Shown: positions 9,203-17,631 of the stretch, in pieces | Layout of the letters: every line of letters begins with the position of its first letter | Numbering within the stretch: the stretch's first letter is position 1 | NCBI GenBank assembly: GCA_009784275.1 | Contig: WRCA01000001.1 | Location: 1-62,403, forward strand | Reading direction: 5' to 3' | DNA: 62,403 bases | Source of the DNA: Alphaproteobacteria bacterium | Lineage (GTDB): Bacteria; Pseudomonadota; Alphaproteobacteria; Rs-D84 | Made by a program: the position numbers and the translations under genes | Notes under the pieces: model-generated | Databases searched by the model: none | Told to the model about the DNA's origin: nothing | Seen by the model: only the letters and a program-made list of their open reading frames with translations

Positions 9203-10414
9203 TTATTCAATCATCACTACGCTTGATTTCATATACTCGGATTCTTCATCCAAACCAGTTAATTTTACATCCAGGATTTTTTTCGGCGAAATTGCCGCAC
9301 CCCCCAGTTTTACAGGAATATCATCCGGTGTGCGCCCTGTATTATTTTCTTCCATCAAGACCTGGCTTGTTTGCCCGATTTGCGATTGCATAAACCTGCG
9401 CCGGTTTTCTTTCGCCAGCTGGTTTATTATTCGAACTCGGCGCTTTGATTCTGCTCTGTCGACTTGGTTCGGCATAGTCGCGGCAAGCGTTCCGGGCCGC
9501 GGAGAAAAAGGAAAAACATGTATATGTATTGGTTTTAATTCACGCACCAAAGCGCAAGTTTCTTCGAATAATTCTTGCGTTTCGCCCGGAAAGCCACAGA
9601 TAATATCCCAGGAAAAAGTAATTTTATCCGCGTATTCTGTCAGTTCCCTGACCATTTGTGCATTATGACGGCGTCCCATCGCGGCCAATATCTTATCACT
9701 GCCAGACTGCATAGAAAGATGCATATGCGGCAGCATTCTGGGATTTTTATGCATAAGGTCAATAATCGGGCGCAGGTTTACCCCCGGGTCTAATGAAGAC
9801 AGGCGCAAGCGTGCAAGCTTCGGAACATCGCGCAAAAGCGCCGCGCATAAATCAGGCAAAGTTTCCTTGTCCATGCGAAACCCTGCTATATCGACACCAG
9901 TTAAAACGATTTCGTAAAATCCGGCTGTGGTCGCCGCACGAACATCTTCCAAAATTTTTTCATATTGGAAAGACACATTTTTCCCGCGCAGCTTGCTGAC
10001 TATGCAATACGCGCAATTGTGATTACATCCGTTTTGGATTTGAACAAAAGCTTTGGATAAAGAACTGATAACTGATTTTTGATAGCTGACGGCATGTTTG
10101 TAATCGGGAATATAAGCATTTATATTAAACTTATCCTTGTTTGCCACAACGGCAACAACGCCAGGAATTTTTTCATAATCTTTCGGCGCGCGGGTTGCGG
10201 CACAGCCCGTGATATATAGCGGAATGCCTGGGTTTTCACGACTTAATTTTCGTATAGCCTGACGGGATTGCCTTTCTGCCTCACCAGTTACGGCGCAAGT
10301 ATTAACGATAATCGCGTCCTGTGTCCCTGCATTTATCAGCATAGCCTTGATTTTTTCGGCCTCCAGCGCGTTAAGCCGACACCCCATTGATAAAAATTTT
10401 ACTTGATTTTCCAT
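9203..10414 (-). CDS. mtaB: tRNA (N6-threonylcarbamoyladenosine(37)-C2)-methylthiotransferase MtaB
   Basis: A radical SAM methylthiotransferase of 403 aa that would turn t6A37 into ms2t6A37 in ANN-decoding tRNAs. The N-terminal UPF0004 domain shows the three cluster-binding cysteines (SMGCRLNALEAE, VNTCAVTGEAERQSRQ, TGCAATRAP). The radical SAM motif CNHNCAYC lies near residues 130-138, and a TRAM-like C-terminus follows. CAVT and the short N-terminal spacing are typical of MtaB rather than MiaB or RimO. It is divergent from rpoZ. The -10 box is 12 bp from the ATG and no Shine-Dalgarno is seen. Confidence 0.92.
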   Translation of the reverse strand: MENQVKFLSMGCRLNALEAEKIKAMLINAGTQDAIIVNTCAVTGEAERQSRQAIRKLSRENPGIPLYITGCAATRAPKDYEKIPGVVAVVANKDKFNINAYIPDYKHAVSYQKSVISSLSKAFVQIQNGCNHNCAYCIVSKLRGKNVSFQYEKILEDVRAATTAGFYEIVLTGVDIAGFRMDKETLPDLCAALLRDVPKLARLRLSSLDPGVNLRPIIDLMHKNPRMLPHMHLSMQSGSDKILAAMGRRHNAQMVRELTEYADKITFSWDIICGFPGETQELFEETCALVRELKPIHIHVFPFSPRPGTLAATMPNQVDRAESKRRVRIINQLAKENRRRFMQSQIGQTSQVLMEENNTGRTPDDIPVKLGGAAISPKKILDVKLTGLDEESEYMKSSVVMIE

Positions 10415-10426
10415 ATATAGTAGGGC

Positions 10427-10454
10427 ATTATATTCGGGCTAAAAAAAATTGCAA
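10427..10454 (-). promoter_or_regulatory. mtaB promoter
   Basis: TTGCAA (10449-10454) and a perfect TATAAT (10427-10432) are spaced by 16 bp on the minus strand. The predicted RNA start lies only about 6 nt before the ATG. Confidence 0.65.
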
Positions 10455-10468
10455 CAAAGGATTTTCTT

Positions 10469-10858
10469 ATGGCACGCACTACGATCAGCGATACTTTGGA
10501 AAAGATGGATAGTAAGTACGAACTTGGGATGCTTGCCACCCAACGCGTGCGTGACCTGAACGGCGGCGCAGAGCCTGTGGTGCATACAGGCAATGACAAA
10601 CCCACGGTTACCGCCCTGCGTGAAATCGCCAGTGGAAAGCTGGATGTCGGCCATCTGCGTCATGAATTCGTCCAGTCTTATAAGTCCGTTCCTGTTGCGG
10701 ATGATTCTGAAACTTCGGTGGAATCGCAGTCCGAAGATCCGTTGTTGAAAGAGCTGGATGCCGAATTGGAAGACGCCATCGTAGAAAACCCGATGCCCGC
10801 GGAAGAGGAAGAAGATATATTGGAAGAATCATTACCGGAAGAAGGCGAAGCCGAATAA
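10469..10858 (+). CDS. rpoZ: DNA-directed RNA polymerase subunit omega
   Basis: RpoZ helps beta' fold and join the RNA polymerase core. The N-terminal half has the family features: [30 protein letters not shown] and [14 protein letters not shown]. At 129 aa it is longer than the 91-aa E. coli protein because of a strongly acidic tail ([18 protein letters not shown]), as in several alphaproteobacteria. A ribosome site (AAAGGA) lies 8 nt before the ATG. It is divergent from mtaB; tRNA-Ser follows 13 bp after the stop. Confidence 0.93.
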   Translation: MARTTISDTLEKMDSKYELGMLATQRVRDLNGGAEPVVHTGNDKPTVTALREIASGKLDVGHLRHEFVQSYKSVPVADDSETSVESQSEDPLLKELDAELEDAIVENPMPAEEEEDILEESLPEEGEAE

Positions 10859-10871
10859 TCCCCCAGGTCAT

Positions 10872-10959
10872 GGAGTCGTCGCATAGTGGCCTAGTGCGCT
10901 TGCTTGGAAAGCAAGTATACCGCAAGGTATCCAGGGTTCGAATCCCTGCGACTCCGCCA
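10872..10959 (+). tRNA. tRNA-Ser (anticodon GGA)
   Basis: An 88-nt class II tRNA: acceptor GGAGTCG pairs with CGACTCC, anticodon loop TTGGAAA within CTTGC/GCAAG, a long variable arm (TATACCGCAAGGTA), discriminator G and encoded CCA. It reads UCC and UCU codons. The last 21 nt are repeated downstream at 11098-11118. Confidence 0.97.
10939..10959 (+). repeat. Direct repeat copy 1: 3' end of tRNA-Ser
   Basis: The 21-nt 3' terminus of tRNA-Ser, including discriminator and CCA, recurs exactly at 11098-11118. This pattern is often left at tRNA attachment sites. Confidence 0.9.
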
Positions 10960-10966
10960 TTTATTT

Positions 10967-10992
10967 AAAAGGCCCCGCATGGGGCGTTTTTA
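10967..10992 (+). terminator. Intrinsic terminator after tRNA-Ser
   Basis: The GCCCC/GGGGC hairpin with loop GCAT is followed by TTTTT. It closes the rpoZ/tRNA-Ser transcript and sits between the two copies of the tRNA 3' end. Confidence 0.8.
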
Positions 10993-11097
10993 ATAAATGA
11001 CTGAAGGCGCTGATGAGAACCGGTTCGAATCCGATTATATGAGAACAAGCGAAGCGCAGTTCGAATAAATAGGAGGATACGCGCAGGCGAAGCCGAG
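10993..11097 (+). other. tRNA-derived remnant between the tRNA-Ser 3'-end copies
   Basis: This non-coding stretch has T-arm-like bits (GGTTCGAATCC near 11031) and degenerate units beginning GAGAAC and ending CGAAT, then GCGAAGC-type short repeats. A 23-codon ORF (10997-11068) is present but has no ribosome site. It looks like eroded tRNA or recombination debris rather than a gene. Confidence 0.5.
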
Positions 11098-11118
11098 CGA
11101 ATCCCTGCGACTCCGCCA
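11098..11118 (+). repeat. Direct repeat copy 2: duplicated tRNA-Ser 3' end
   Basis: An exact 21-nt copy of the 3' end of tRNA-Ser (10939-10959), without the rest of the tRNA, 138 bp downstream. A second terminator follows, as after the real tRNA. Confidence 0.9.
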
Positions 11119-11132
11119 CTTTTCAAAAAATT

Positions 11133-11156
11133 AAACGCCCCTTTGGGCGTTTCTTT
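11133..11156. terminator. Bidirectional terminator
   Basis: The stem AAACGCCC/GGGCGTTT with loop CTTT ends next to the stop codon of the minus-strand Cys-rich gene. Confidence 0.75.
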
Positions 11157-14100
11157 ATGGCGCCAGCAGACTATCCTTTACATAATAAATATTCGTGCCA
11201 TCGTTCATTTTAATTTCTTTTCCCGATGGGGCCGGTGTAAGCGAAAGGTTACCATAATAAAGATTAGTTCCATCATAAATACGCAACGCAGGCGTTGTCG
11301 GCGGCAATGCCGTAGCGCGAACCATAACACTTGTAACAGTTGTGCCATCATTAACTTTTAATGTCTTATACGCCGCGCAATGGGTAATGCTGGCCGCGTT
11401 TGACCCGTCGCCAGCAGACTTGGTATTAGCAGGACATGGATATCTGCGGGAATCGAGCGCTGGGCTGTAATAATTGCTGCCCACCGGAGAGCAAACATTA
11501 CCATTAACAATTTCATCATACCACTGCCCTGCGCCGCATGTATCACAGAAAGGCATCAATAATGAAGTATTCAAAAACATTCCAACCTGGCACTGCGATA
11601 GATAACATACACCGTCTTGCAGTATATAGTTATTTTCGCATCCCATGGCAACGCAAGAGCTTTCTTCTTGATAATAATCGCGTCCGGACATCATCGTTGC
11701 ACCATCAATAAGCGAGCAAGTCGCATAGCAAGTATCTTCTGACGGATTTCCAGCAATCGACCATGGGTGCGTATTCGGGCAATCTGCCTCTGGCGCTGCT
11801 GCACCTTCGCAATAATGCCCTGGTGTACAAAGCACACAGGCGCTGTTGGCATAAAAATATCCGGCCGGACAAGCATTAGGATCCGGAACGCACATACCGC
11901 TGACCAGATTAAAGTCATTGTCACAGCTGGTGGCAACGCAAGTGTTCGCTATGCCGAAATAATCAAACCCAGTCCCATCGTCCGTAAGGATCCCTGGGAC
12001 CGAAGTACAAGGCCGTCTGCACAGCATTTGCGACGTGTTGCCCGGATCTGAATCAGGATGGCTGACCGGACAATCAAGCGGCATAGACATAGCGGCATTC
12101 GGGCAATAGGTACCAGCCGGACATATTGTTCTGTTCGGATTATATGGGGGGCTGTAATACCCGTTTCCTGCCAGCGAGCATGATGTAGTACCGCCTGCGG
12201 TATAATATCCGCCAATACAGCTCCACATCGCGTAAAGTGTTCCGCTGCTGCTGATAGTATGCGTTTGTCCCGCCGTATAACATGTACCGCCGCCATTCGG
12301 CTGTGTGCACCATCTGCCATTCGGAAAGTTAGTTCCGCTTGTATCGTATTCATAAGTAGAGTACGCGCGCGATAAAACCCCCAGCGCCGGCAATGTACAC
12401 TGGTCTTGATTACACAAAAGGGTTGCCGATATAGTTCCGATTACGTTCAAGATATTTCCACTTCCGCCGGCCTTGTCCAATGTCAAAACGGTGGTCCCAA
12501 TCACGCATGCACCAGCTATTAATTCATAGCCGCTGACACAGGCTGTGGCCACGCAGGTGCTCCCCCCCCCAAAAAACACCATTCCCATTACAGCCGTAGA
12601 ATTAGGCACAGTGGAAGTACTGCACGCACCCGGAAGAAAGCATTGCGTATTGGCTGATGACAACGGCAACGAGTTCGGATGGGTTAACGGACATTCTGTT
12701 TCTGATGACGAGCCTGCCGGACAAAATCTTCCTTCTCTACAAGGATGTGGATTATCTGGATCATTAGCTGGACACCAATAACCAGCAGGACACTGCGAGC
12801 ATGACAAGCCATCCAGAGTATATTGTCCAGCCGAACAGTTAACTATGCATCGGCCATTTTCGACGTGAAAGCCGCTGACGCAAGTAGCCGCCGCACAAGT
12901 GCTGGGCATGCCAAAATAGAAATATCCGGACATTGTTGCGGCATTCTGTGACAATGCGCAATTCGCATAGCAAAGCGATTGTGATGGATTTAACGGCAAA
13001 GAATTTGGATGAGAACCTGGACAGTCATCCATTGGGAAATGTCCACCAGGACAATACTTTCCAGCCAAACAATCCTGGCATGTATTACCGTCAAAATACT
13101 TTCCGGCATCACATCCCATAACACACATTCCATCAATAAGAGAGTAACCAGAAAGACAAGTCGCGATTTTGCATTCAATTGCCTGGCAACCTGACCCGCC
13201 GCCACTGCAATTCGGATTATAAATGCGCCCTTCCATTGTCGCTGCGTTTGGTTCCAACGGACATCCTCCGTCATATCTGTAATAGCAATCGGTAATTGCA
13301 GATTTTAAGCCATCGGAAACTGTCCAGGGCGCCGGACATGCAATCGGCGCAGCGGCGCAATTTTCCACATCCGGACATGCAGTCGGCTGGAAATTTGGGG
13401 CGGCCGCGGTGCCAGTTGTCGCACTGCTGACGGTTTTGCAATTGGGCTTATTCGGAATCATACTGTTTGCAATATTGGCGGTCAATGTGGGGCAACCCAC
13501 CAGCGCGCCCGGACAATAATTGTTCAGCGGACAAGGATATCGGTCCAGTTCGCGAAACGGGCTGTACCATCCGGCTTCAACAGGTACACAGGAATCATGA
13601 TCGGTGATTAGCGCATTAGATGGCAGCGGCGGCGCATAAAATCCGCCATTACAGCTCCACGCTGCATAAACACCGCCGGAAAATTGCCCGGTGACTTTTG
13701 CTTGCTGCCCGCCCGGAAAGCACATGCCGATTGCCACATTCCCGTATGCTACGTTATTACACCAAATACCCAATTGTTGGGGGACGGCCGATACCCCCGA
13801 TAATGGCGCTGTTCCGCCACTGGGTGTGCCCGGCGGCATCGGGATAGTACGCGTGCCCGGCATATACAATGGCACCCACTGACAAATAGAGCCATACCGT
13901 TCCAGCAAGCAAACGCTTGAAGCATTCATACTGTTTCCGCTAAAGGGAGTAATTGCCACATTAGCCGTTCCGATCGATGTTCCAGAAACACCGGCAACGC
14001 AGCAGGCAGTAGTGCTGCTGCAAGCATTACCACTACATGGTGCACCGTTATGTGCAAGCATCCCATTTTCGATCGTTCCCGATCCGCCCATTTTATAAAA

Positions 14101-14172
14101 TGTCGTAGACGCGGCATGCGCCGAGAGCGGCGCTATCAAAAGTACAATAAAGATGGCGAGGAGTTTTTTCAT
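11155..14172 (-). CDS. Large secreted Cys-rich repeat protein
   Basis: 1005 aa starting with a signal peptide (MKKLLAIFIVLLIAPLSAHA). I chose the ATG at 14172 over 14196 because it begins the signal peptide. The body has many Cys-rich modules of the type CxAGxYCPxG, CPAGYWCPANDPDNPHPC and CPAGTYCPNAAMSMPLDCP, resembling extracellular GCC2/GCC3 and other disulfide-rich repeats. Between them is a recurring sentence of Cys, a SHP/THP(N/D)S motif and a second Cys. The C-terminal ~75 residues hold a different short repeat (IYDGTNLYYG, NDGTNIYYVKDSL). No enzymatic motif is seen; an adhesin or surface-layer role is possible but unproved. It follows the fibre-like operon and the GIY-YIG cassette on the same strand. 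Confidence 0.85.
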   Translation of the reverse strand: MKKLLAIFIVLLIAPLSAHAASTTFYKMGGSGTIENGMLAHNGAPCSGNACSSTTACCVAGVSGTSIGTANVAITPFSGNSMNASSVCLLERYGSICQWVPLYMPGTRTIPMPPGTPSGGTAPLSGVSAVPQQLGIWCNNVAYGNVAIGMCFPGGQQAKVTGQFSGGVYAAWSCNGGFYAPPLPSNALITDHDSCVPVEAGWYSPFRELDRYPCPLNNYCPGALVGCPTLTANIANSMIPNKPNCKTVSSATTGTAAAPNFQPTACPDVENCAAAPIACPAPWTVSDGLKSAITDCYYRYDGGCPLEPNAATMEGRIYNPNCSGGGSGCQAIECKIATCLSGYSLIDGMCVMGCDAGKYFDGNTCQDCLAGKYCPGGHFPMDDCPGSHPNSLPLNPSQSLCYANCALSQNAATMSGYFYFGMPSTCAAATCVSGFHVENGRCIVNCSAGQYTLDGLSCSQCPAGYWCPANDPDNPHPCREGRFCPAGSSSETECPLTHPNSLPLSSANTQCFLPGACSTSTVPNSTAVMGMVFFGGGSTCVATACVSGYELIAGACVIGTTVLTLDKAGGSGNILNVIGTISATLLCNQDQCTLPALGVLSRAYSTYEYDTSGTNFPNGRWCTQPNGGGTCYTAGQTHTISSSGTLYAMWSCIGGYYTAGGTTSCSLAGNGYYSPPYNPNRTICPAGTYCPNAAMSMPLDCPVSHPDSDPGNTSQMLCRRPCTSVPGILTDDGTGFDYFGIANTCVATSCDNDFNLVSGMCVPDPNACPAGYFYANSACVLCTPGHYCEGAAAPEADCPNTHPWSIAGNPSEDTCYATCSLIDGATMMSGRDYYQEESSCVAMGCENNYILQDGVCYLSQCQVGMFLNTSLLMPFCDTCGAGQWYDEIVNGNVCSPVGSNYYSPALDSRRYPCPANTKSAGDGSNAASITHCAAYKTLKVNDGTTVTSVMVRATALPPTTPALRIYDGTNLYYGNLSLTPAPSGKEIKMNDGTNIYYVKDSLLAP

Positions 14173-14187
14173 GTTGTAAATTTTTTC

Positions 14188-14208
14188 AAAAATCACAAAG
14201 TGATTTTT
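14188..14208. terminator. Hairpin between GIY-YIG cassette and Cys-rich gene
   Basis: A perfect 9-bp stem AAAAATCAC/GTGATTTTT with loop AAA overlaps the left inverted repeat. It may end transcription in either direction. Confidence 0.5.
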
Positions 14209-14236
14209 GTCATTGCGGACTTGGTCCGCAACAGGG
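14203..14236 (+). repeat. Left inverted repeat of the GIY-YIG cassette
   Basis: 34 nt containing the internal palindrome TTGCGGAC-TTG-GTCCGCAA. It matches the reverse complement of 14611-14644 at 33 of 34 positions; the only change is C/T at 14232. Confidence 0.95.
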
Positions 14237-14238
14237 TC

Positions 14239-14601
14239 TTAAAAAACTTTTTCTCCTGTCCTTGGATCTATCAAATCCCGCGCCGTCGGCATTCTATAAA
14301 TGTCTATTTTATCCAGTTCTTCCGCCAAATCCTTCCAATCAGGATTCATTGTTTCTATTAACCTATATTTCCATGCGCGATGCCAGTCTTTCAGATTTTT
14401 TTCTCTCCATAATGCTTTATCAATATACTTATAATATTCAAAATATCCCAGTTTATGAATATTTTTTTCTTTTGTAAAGCCTTTTATTAAACCATTCTTA
14501 TGCTCTAACATTCTGCGTTCAAGATCGTTTGTAATTCCTATGTATGTCGCTTTTGCCCGCTCATTAAACAAAATATAAACCCAAAAGTTATATTCTCTCA
14601 T
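14239..14601 (-). CDS. Small GIY-YIG endonuclease-domain protein inside an inverted-repeat cassette
   Basis: About 120 aa from the ATG at 14601 (MREYNFWVYILFN). The fold signature is clear: YIL, then TYIGITNDLERRMLEHKNG, a later conserved lysine and glutamate region, and KAYKY-like WHRAWKYRLIE. Proteins of this size (YhbQ/UPF0213 type) are nucleases or nuclease-like; roles range from repair to mobility. The longer ORF to 14640 would begin inside the inverted repeat, so I reject it. The stop lies 2 nt from the left repeat and the start 9 nt from the right repeat, so gene and repeats form one compact unit of 442 bp. Whether it is mobile is inferred. Confidence 0.8.
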   Translation of the reverse strand: MREYNFWVYILFNERAKATYIGITNDLERRMLEHKNGLIKGFTKEKNIHKLGYFEYYKYIDKALWREKNLKDWHRAWKYRLIETMNPDWKDLAEELDKIDIYRMPTARDLIDPRTGEKVF

Positions 14602-14610
14602 TTTCACAGG

Positions 14611-14644
14611 CCCTATTGCGGACCAAGTCCGCAATGACAAAAAT
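14611..14644 (-). repeat. Right inverted repeat of the GIY-YIG cassette
   Basis: Partner of 14203-14236 in inverted orientation. Its outer end touches the stop codon of the fibre-like gene (14644-14646), so the unit abuts that gene's 3' end exactly. Confidence 0.95.
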
Positions 14645-16584
14645 TACTCTATCCATATAAGTGCTCTTCCTACCGCCGGAGATCCCTGCGGCGCAGTTGT
14701 CGGAATAGTGTCAAACCGCGTATCATTCCCGGCCGCAATCGTACTTACTGCATTCCCAACCGGCAAGCGAGCATAAGCAACCGTGCCGCTGGTAATATTA
14801 TTTGCATTCTGCTGGTCTACATTTGCAACGTTACCCAAACCAACTTGCGCCTTGGTTACCGAATGAGGATTGCCTGTATCAGTAAGATGTGAAACTAAAT
14901 TCGTTTTCTGGGTCGATGTCAGCAGATCGCTTGCCGCTGCGCCTGAATCCACCATTTGACCACTGCTGTTAAACATTCCTATATTGCCGGTTGTCGCGCC
15001 TGGCACTTTATCCATAAACCCGGTTGTATCACTGGCATATACACGGAACGGAGTGTTGCTCCAGGTAATAACACCGCCAGTAACGTCTATGATACGATAC
15101 GAGTCATTATCGCCGTCATGCGTTTCGTCCACCAAAATATCAGCATAGTCGCCTACTGATGGGACTCTTGTAATTCCCCACAGACTCTGTGCCGATGCGA
15201 CTGTTGTCGGCAAGGCAGCCCTGGTTGCTGTCGAACCAAGGAAGTTTCCTAGATTTTCAAGGCTATCAAGTCTGTTGCTTAATGTAGTAATATCACCCGG
15301 TGTCGCCATAGTGCCATATGTTACCGTTACATTATTAGTGCTGGGGTTTTTCGCAACACTGGTAACTACATTACCGCTGCCGCTGTTGCTGAAAGCCTGG
15401 GTTGCGGATTCTGCAAGCAAGCCTTGGGCCGCCGTTGCAAAGAATGCAATATTTTCATATGCCGCGGTTCCCAGGGCAGAAATATCTACTTTATTCGCAA
15501 TCTGTGCAAAGCGGGGATCATTTCCGGCCGCAACCGTATTAACTGCATTTCCAACCGGCAGGCGCGCATAGGCAACCGTGCCGCTGGTAATATTCGCCGC
15601 ATTAGTTTGATCCACATTCACAACATTACCAAGTCCGACTTGCGCTTTGGTCGTCTGATGCGGATTAAGCATGTCTTGAGTATGCGTAAGCAATGCAGTT
15701 TGCAGTCCTTCGATGACATCATCCCCGATCGGTCCACCGCCGCCGCCCGTTGAAAAGCCTTGCGACAAAACCCATGACTGTGTTGCATACCCAGTCAAAG
15801 TTGGAATTTGTGGCTGATTGACCAAATCATCATAATCACCGGTGGTTGCAACCACTGCAAAACTCGGTTTGTTTGACAAATCCGCGTAAGAGCCACTGGT
15901 CGCAACCGTTGATAATGATGGTTTATTTTTTATAAAATCTACTGCCGAACTATTTCCCTGGGTCCAATCTGCTTGAGCTTGTGCCGGAAGTTGAGAAGAA
16001 GGAACTTTTCCGTCAGAGCCAAGTGATGCAACCCCACTATTCGCGCCTTTTTGTGATGCGGCAATGAAGTCCGAAGTAGCCGCCAATGCCGCAGTGCCCA
16101 AGTTTGGTTTGTTCAAGATTTCCGCGGCGCTGGATACAGCGTTCCAATCCGCTTGAACACCAATGTCCGAAGGTAACTGTGATTTTGGAACTGTACCATC
16201 AGAACCAAGCGATGCCACCCCACTGTTCGCACCTTTTTGTGATGCGGCAATGAAGTCCGAGGCAGCCGACAACGCAGCAGTGCCCAGTGTCGGCTTGTTC
16301 AAGATTTCCGCGGCGCCAGATACAGCGTCCCAGTCCGCTTGAACGCCAATGTCACTCGGTAATTGCGCTTTAGGAACTTTGCCGTCAGAGCCAAGTGATG
16401 CAAATCCATCAGACTGGCCCAGCGCCGTCCATATCGCCAACACCGATGCAGTGGATGCTTTTTGAATAAGTCCGCTGTCGACATAAGCCTTTGACGCCGC
16501 CACAACAGGGTCATCCGCATATGCGGATAACACCGGTGATGCCGTCAATGCAACAACTGCAAAGATTTTTATAAAGCGATTCAT
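14644..16584 (-). CDS. Secreted phage-tail-fibre-like repeat protein
   Basis: 646 aa with a signal peptide (MNRFIKIFAVVALTASPVLSAYA), then AASKAYVDSGLIQK, a motif shared with the two upstream fibre-like proteins. Residues ~62-205 hold a tandem repeat of 62 aa (ASLGSDGKVPKAQLPSD... ADWNAVSSAAEILNKP... DFIAASQKGANSGV). Two copies of the classic tail-fibre segment NPHxVTKAQVGLGNVxNV follow, near residues 305 and 600. Such modules normally form trimeric phage fibres. Here there is a Sec signal and no phage structural genes nearby, which suggests a cell-surface fibre. It is the last of four fibre-like genes behind an outer-membrane barrel. The C-terminus ends ALIWIE, unlike the G-Y-T-G ends of its relatives. 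Confidence 0.88.
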   Translation of the reverse strand: MNRFIKIFAVVALTASPVLSAYADDPVVAASKAYVDSGLIQKASTASVLAIWTALGQSDGFASLGSDGKVPKAQLPSDIGVQADWDAVSGAAEILNKPTLGTAALSAASDFIAASQKGANSGVASLGSDGTVPKSQLPSDIGVQADWNAVSSAAEILNKPNLGTAALAATSDFIAASQKGANSGVASLGSDGKVPSSQLPAQAQADWTQGNSSAVDFIKNKPSLSTVATSGSYADLSNKPSFAVVATTGDYDDLVNQPQIPTLTGYATQSWVLSQGFSTGGGGGPIGDDVIEGLQTALLTHTQDMLNPHQTTKAQVGLGNVVNVDQTNAANITSGTVAYARLPVGNAVNTVAAGNDPRFAQIANKVDISALGTAAYENIAFFATAAQGLLAESATQAFSNSGSGNVVTSVAKNPSTNNVTVTYGTMATPGDITTLSNRLDSLENLGNFLGSTATRAALPTTVASAQSLWGITRVPSVGDYADILVDETHDGDNDSYRIIDVTGGVITWSNTPFRVYASDTTGFMDKVPGATTGNIGMFNSSGQMVDSGAAASDLLTSTQKTNLVSHLTDTGNPHSVTKAQVGLGNVANVDQQNANNITSGTVAYARLPVGNAVSTIAAGNDTRFDTIPTTAPQGSPAVGRALIWIE

Positions 16585-16603
16585 TTTATGCTTTCATTCT
16601 TCT

Positions 16604-17578
16604 TTATATTTCAGAATAAGTGCCTGTTTCAATTTCGATGCAATCGAAACCGCCAGATGCGTTAGCAAGCAACATTTGACCGTCGCTGCAAACGAAATCA
16701 GACGCCGCAGCCGCACCAATCGCGGTTCTCGCAGCACCTGCATCAGACGCGGTCATGACAGAACTTCCTGTCCCTGTCGCACCGATTATCGATCTTGCAG
16801 CAGCCGCATCGCTTGCGCCCACCAAAGATATACCCGTAGCACCCGCATCCGTCAGGTCGCTTGAAGCATGCACGTGATCCGATGTAGCATAATCGGCCGC
16901 CAAGCCATCAGCATACAATTTCGCATCTGACAGAGCAATCGCTGCCGCGCCTGCCGCATCAAAGCTGGACGACGAGAAACCAGAATCAGTCAAGTTTCCG
17001 TCGGAATCCAATCCTGCGAAATGGCCAGCCGTAGCGCTTGCGACTTTATCCGCCTTGCCTGATTCAAGGTCAGAAACCCTGATATCAAGGGCGCTGTCAT
17101 CGAACGCTGCCGCTTGGATTGCCGTATAAACTGCTCCTGATGTGATCAGGTTGCTCGAATCGGATGTGACAACTGTATCGTATGCACTTGCCGCGATTTT
17201 TGCAAGCGTAACTGCACTGTTATCAATATCGCTGGTGGTAACGGTGTCTTTTTCCGCCAACTTACCCAGAGAGCCGATTGAGCCAGCAACAACACTTGCA
17301 ATTGCTGTTTGAACAGCACCGGAAGTGACCAAATTATTTGATCCCCCTGTAACTGTTGTATCGACTTCCAGATAACCAGCTGTGTCACCATTGGCGCCCC
17401 ATACGGCTACATTGCCAGACGCCGCACTGGCCGCACTGCCCGTTAGCCTGTTTTGTTTTTGGATAAGACCACTATCAACGTAGTCTTTTGACGCAACGAC
17501 CGGGGCCGCTGCGCTCGCCGCACTGAACGGTGCCATTACGGCGGCTATCAGCGCTAGCTTTTTCATGTTGGTTACCAT
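16604..17578 (-). CDS. Secreted fibre-like protein (YVDSGLIQK family)
   Basis: 324 aa; a strong ribosome site AAGGAG 7 nt before the ATG at 17578 decides for this start (MVTNMKKLALIAAV) rather than the internal ATG at 17566. After the signal peptide comes VVASKDYVDSGLIQKQNR. Alternating beta/coil segments rich in Ala, Ser, Asp and Thr follow (NLVTSGAVQTAIASVVAGSIG, KDTVTTSDIDNSAVTLAKIA), also seen in the next upstream protein. A tail-fibre-like stretch (DYATSDHVHASSDLTDAGATG) precedes the end CIEIETGTYSEI. It probably forms a trimeric fibre on the surface. Part of the operon from 20237 to 14644. Confidence 0.85.
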   Translation of the reverse strand: MVTNMKKLALIAAVMAPFSAASAAAPVVASKDYVDSGLIQKQNRLTGSAASAASGNVAVWGANGDTAGYLEVDTTVTGGSNNLVTSGAVQTAIASVVAGSIGSLGKLAEKDTVTTSDIDNSAVTLAKIAASAYDTVVTSDSSNLITSGAVYTAIQAAAFDDSALDIRVSDLESGKADKVASATAGHFAGLDSDGNLTDSGFSSSSFDAAGAAAIALSDAKLYADGLAADYATSDHVHASSDLTDAGATGISLVGASDAAAARSIIGATGTGSSVMTASDAGAARTAIGAAAASDFVCSDGQMLLANASGGFDCIEIETGTYSEI

Positions 17579-17631
17579 TTTCCTTCTCCTTCTTCTCTTT
17601 TTTGTTTTGTTTTATTTGTTTGTTTAATCTT

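Noticed and set aside
10997-11068. 23-codon ORF between tRNA-Ser copies
   Set aside because: No ribosome site, and the sequence is made of tRNA-like fragments.
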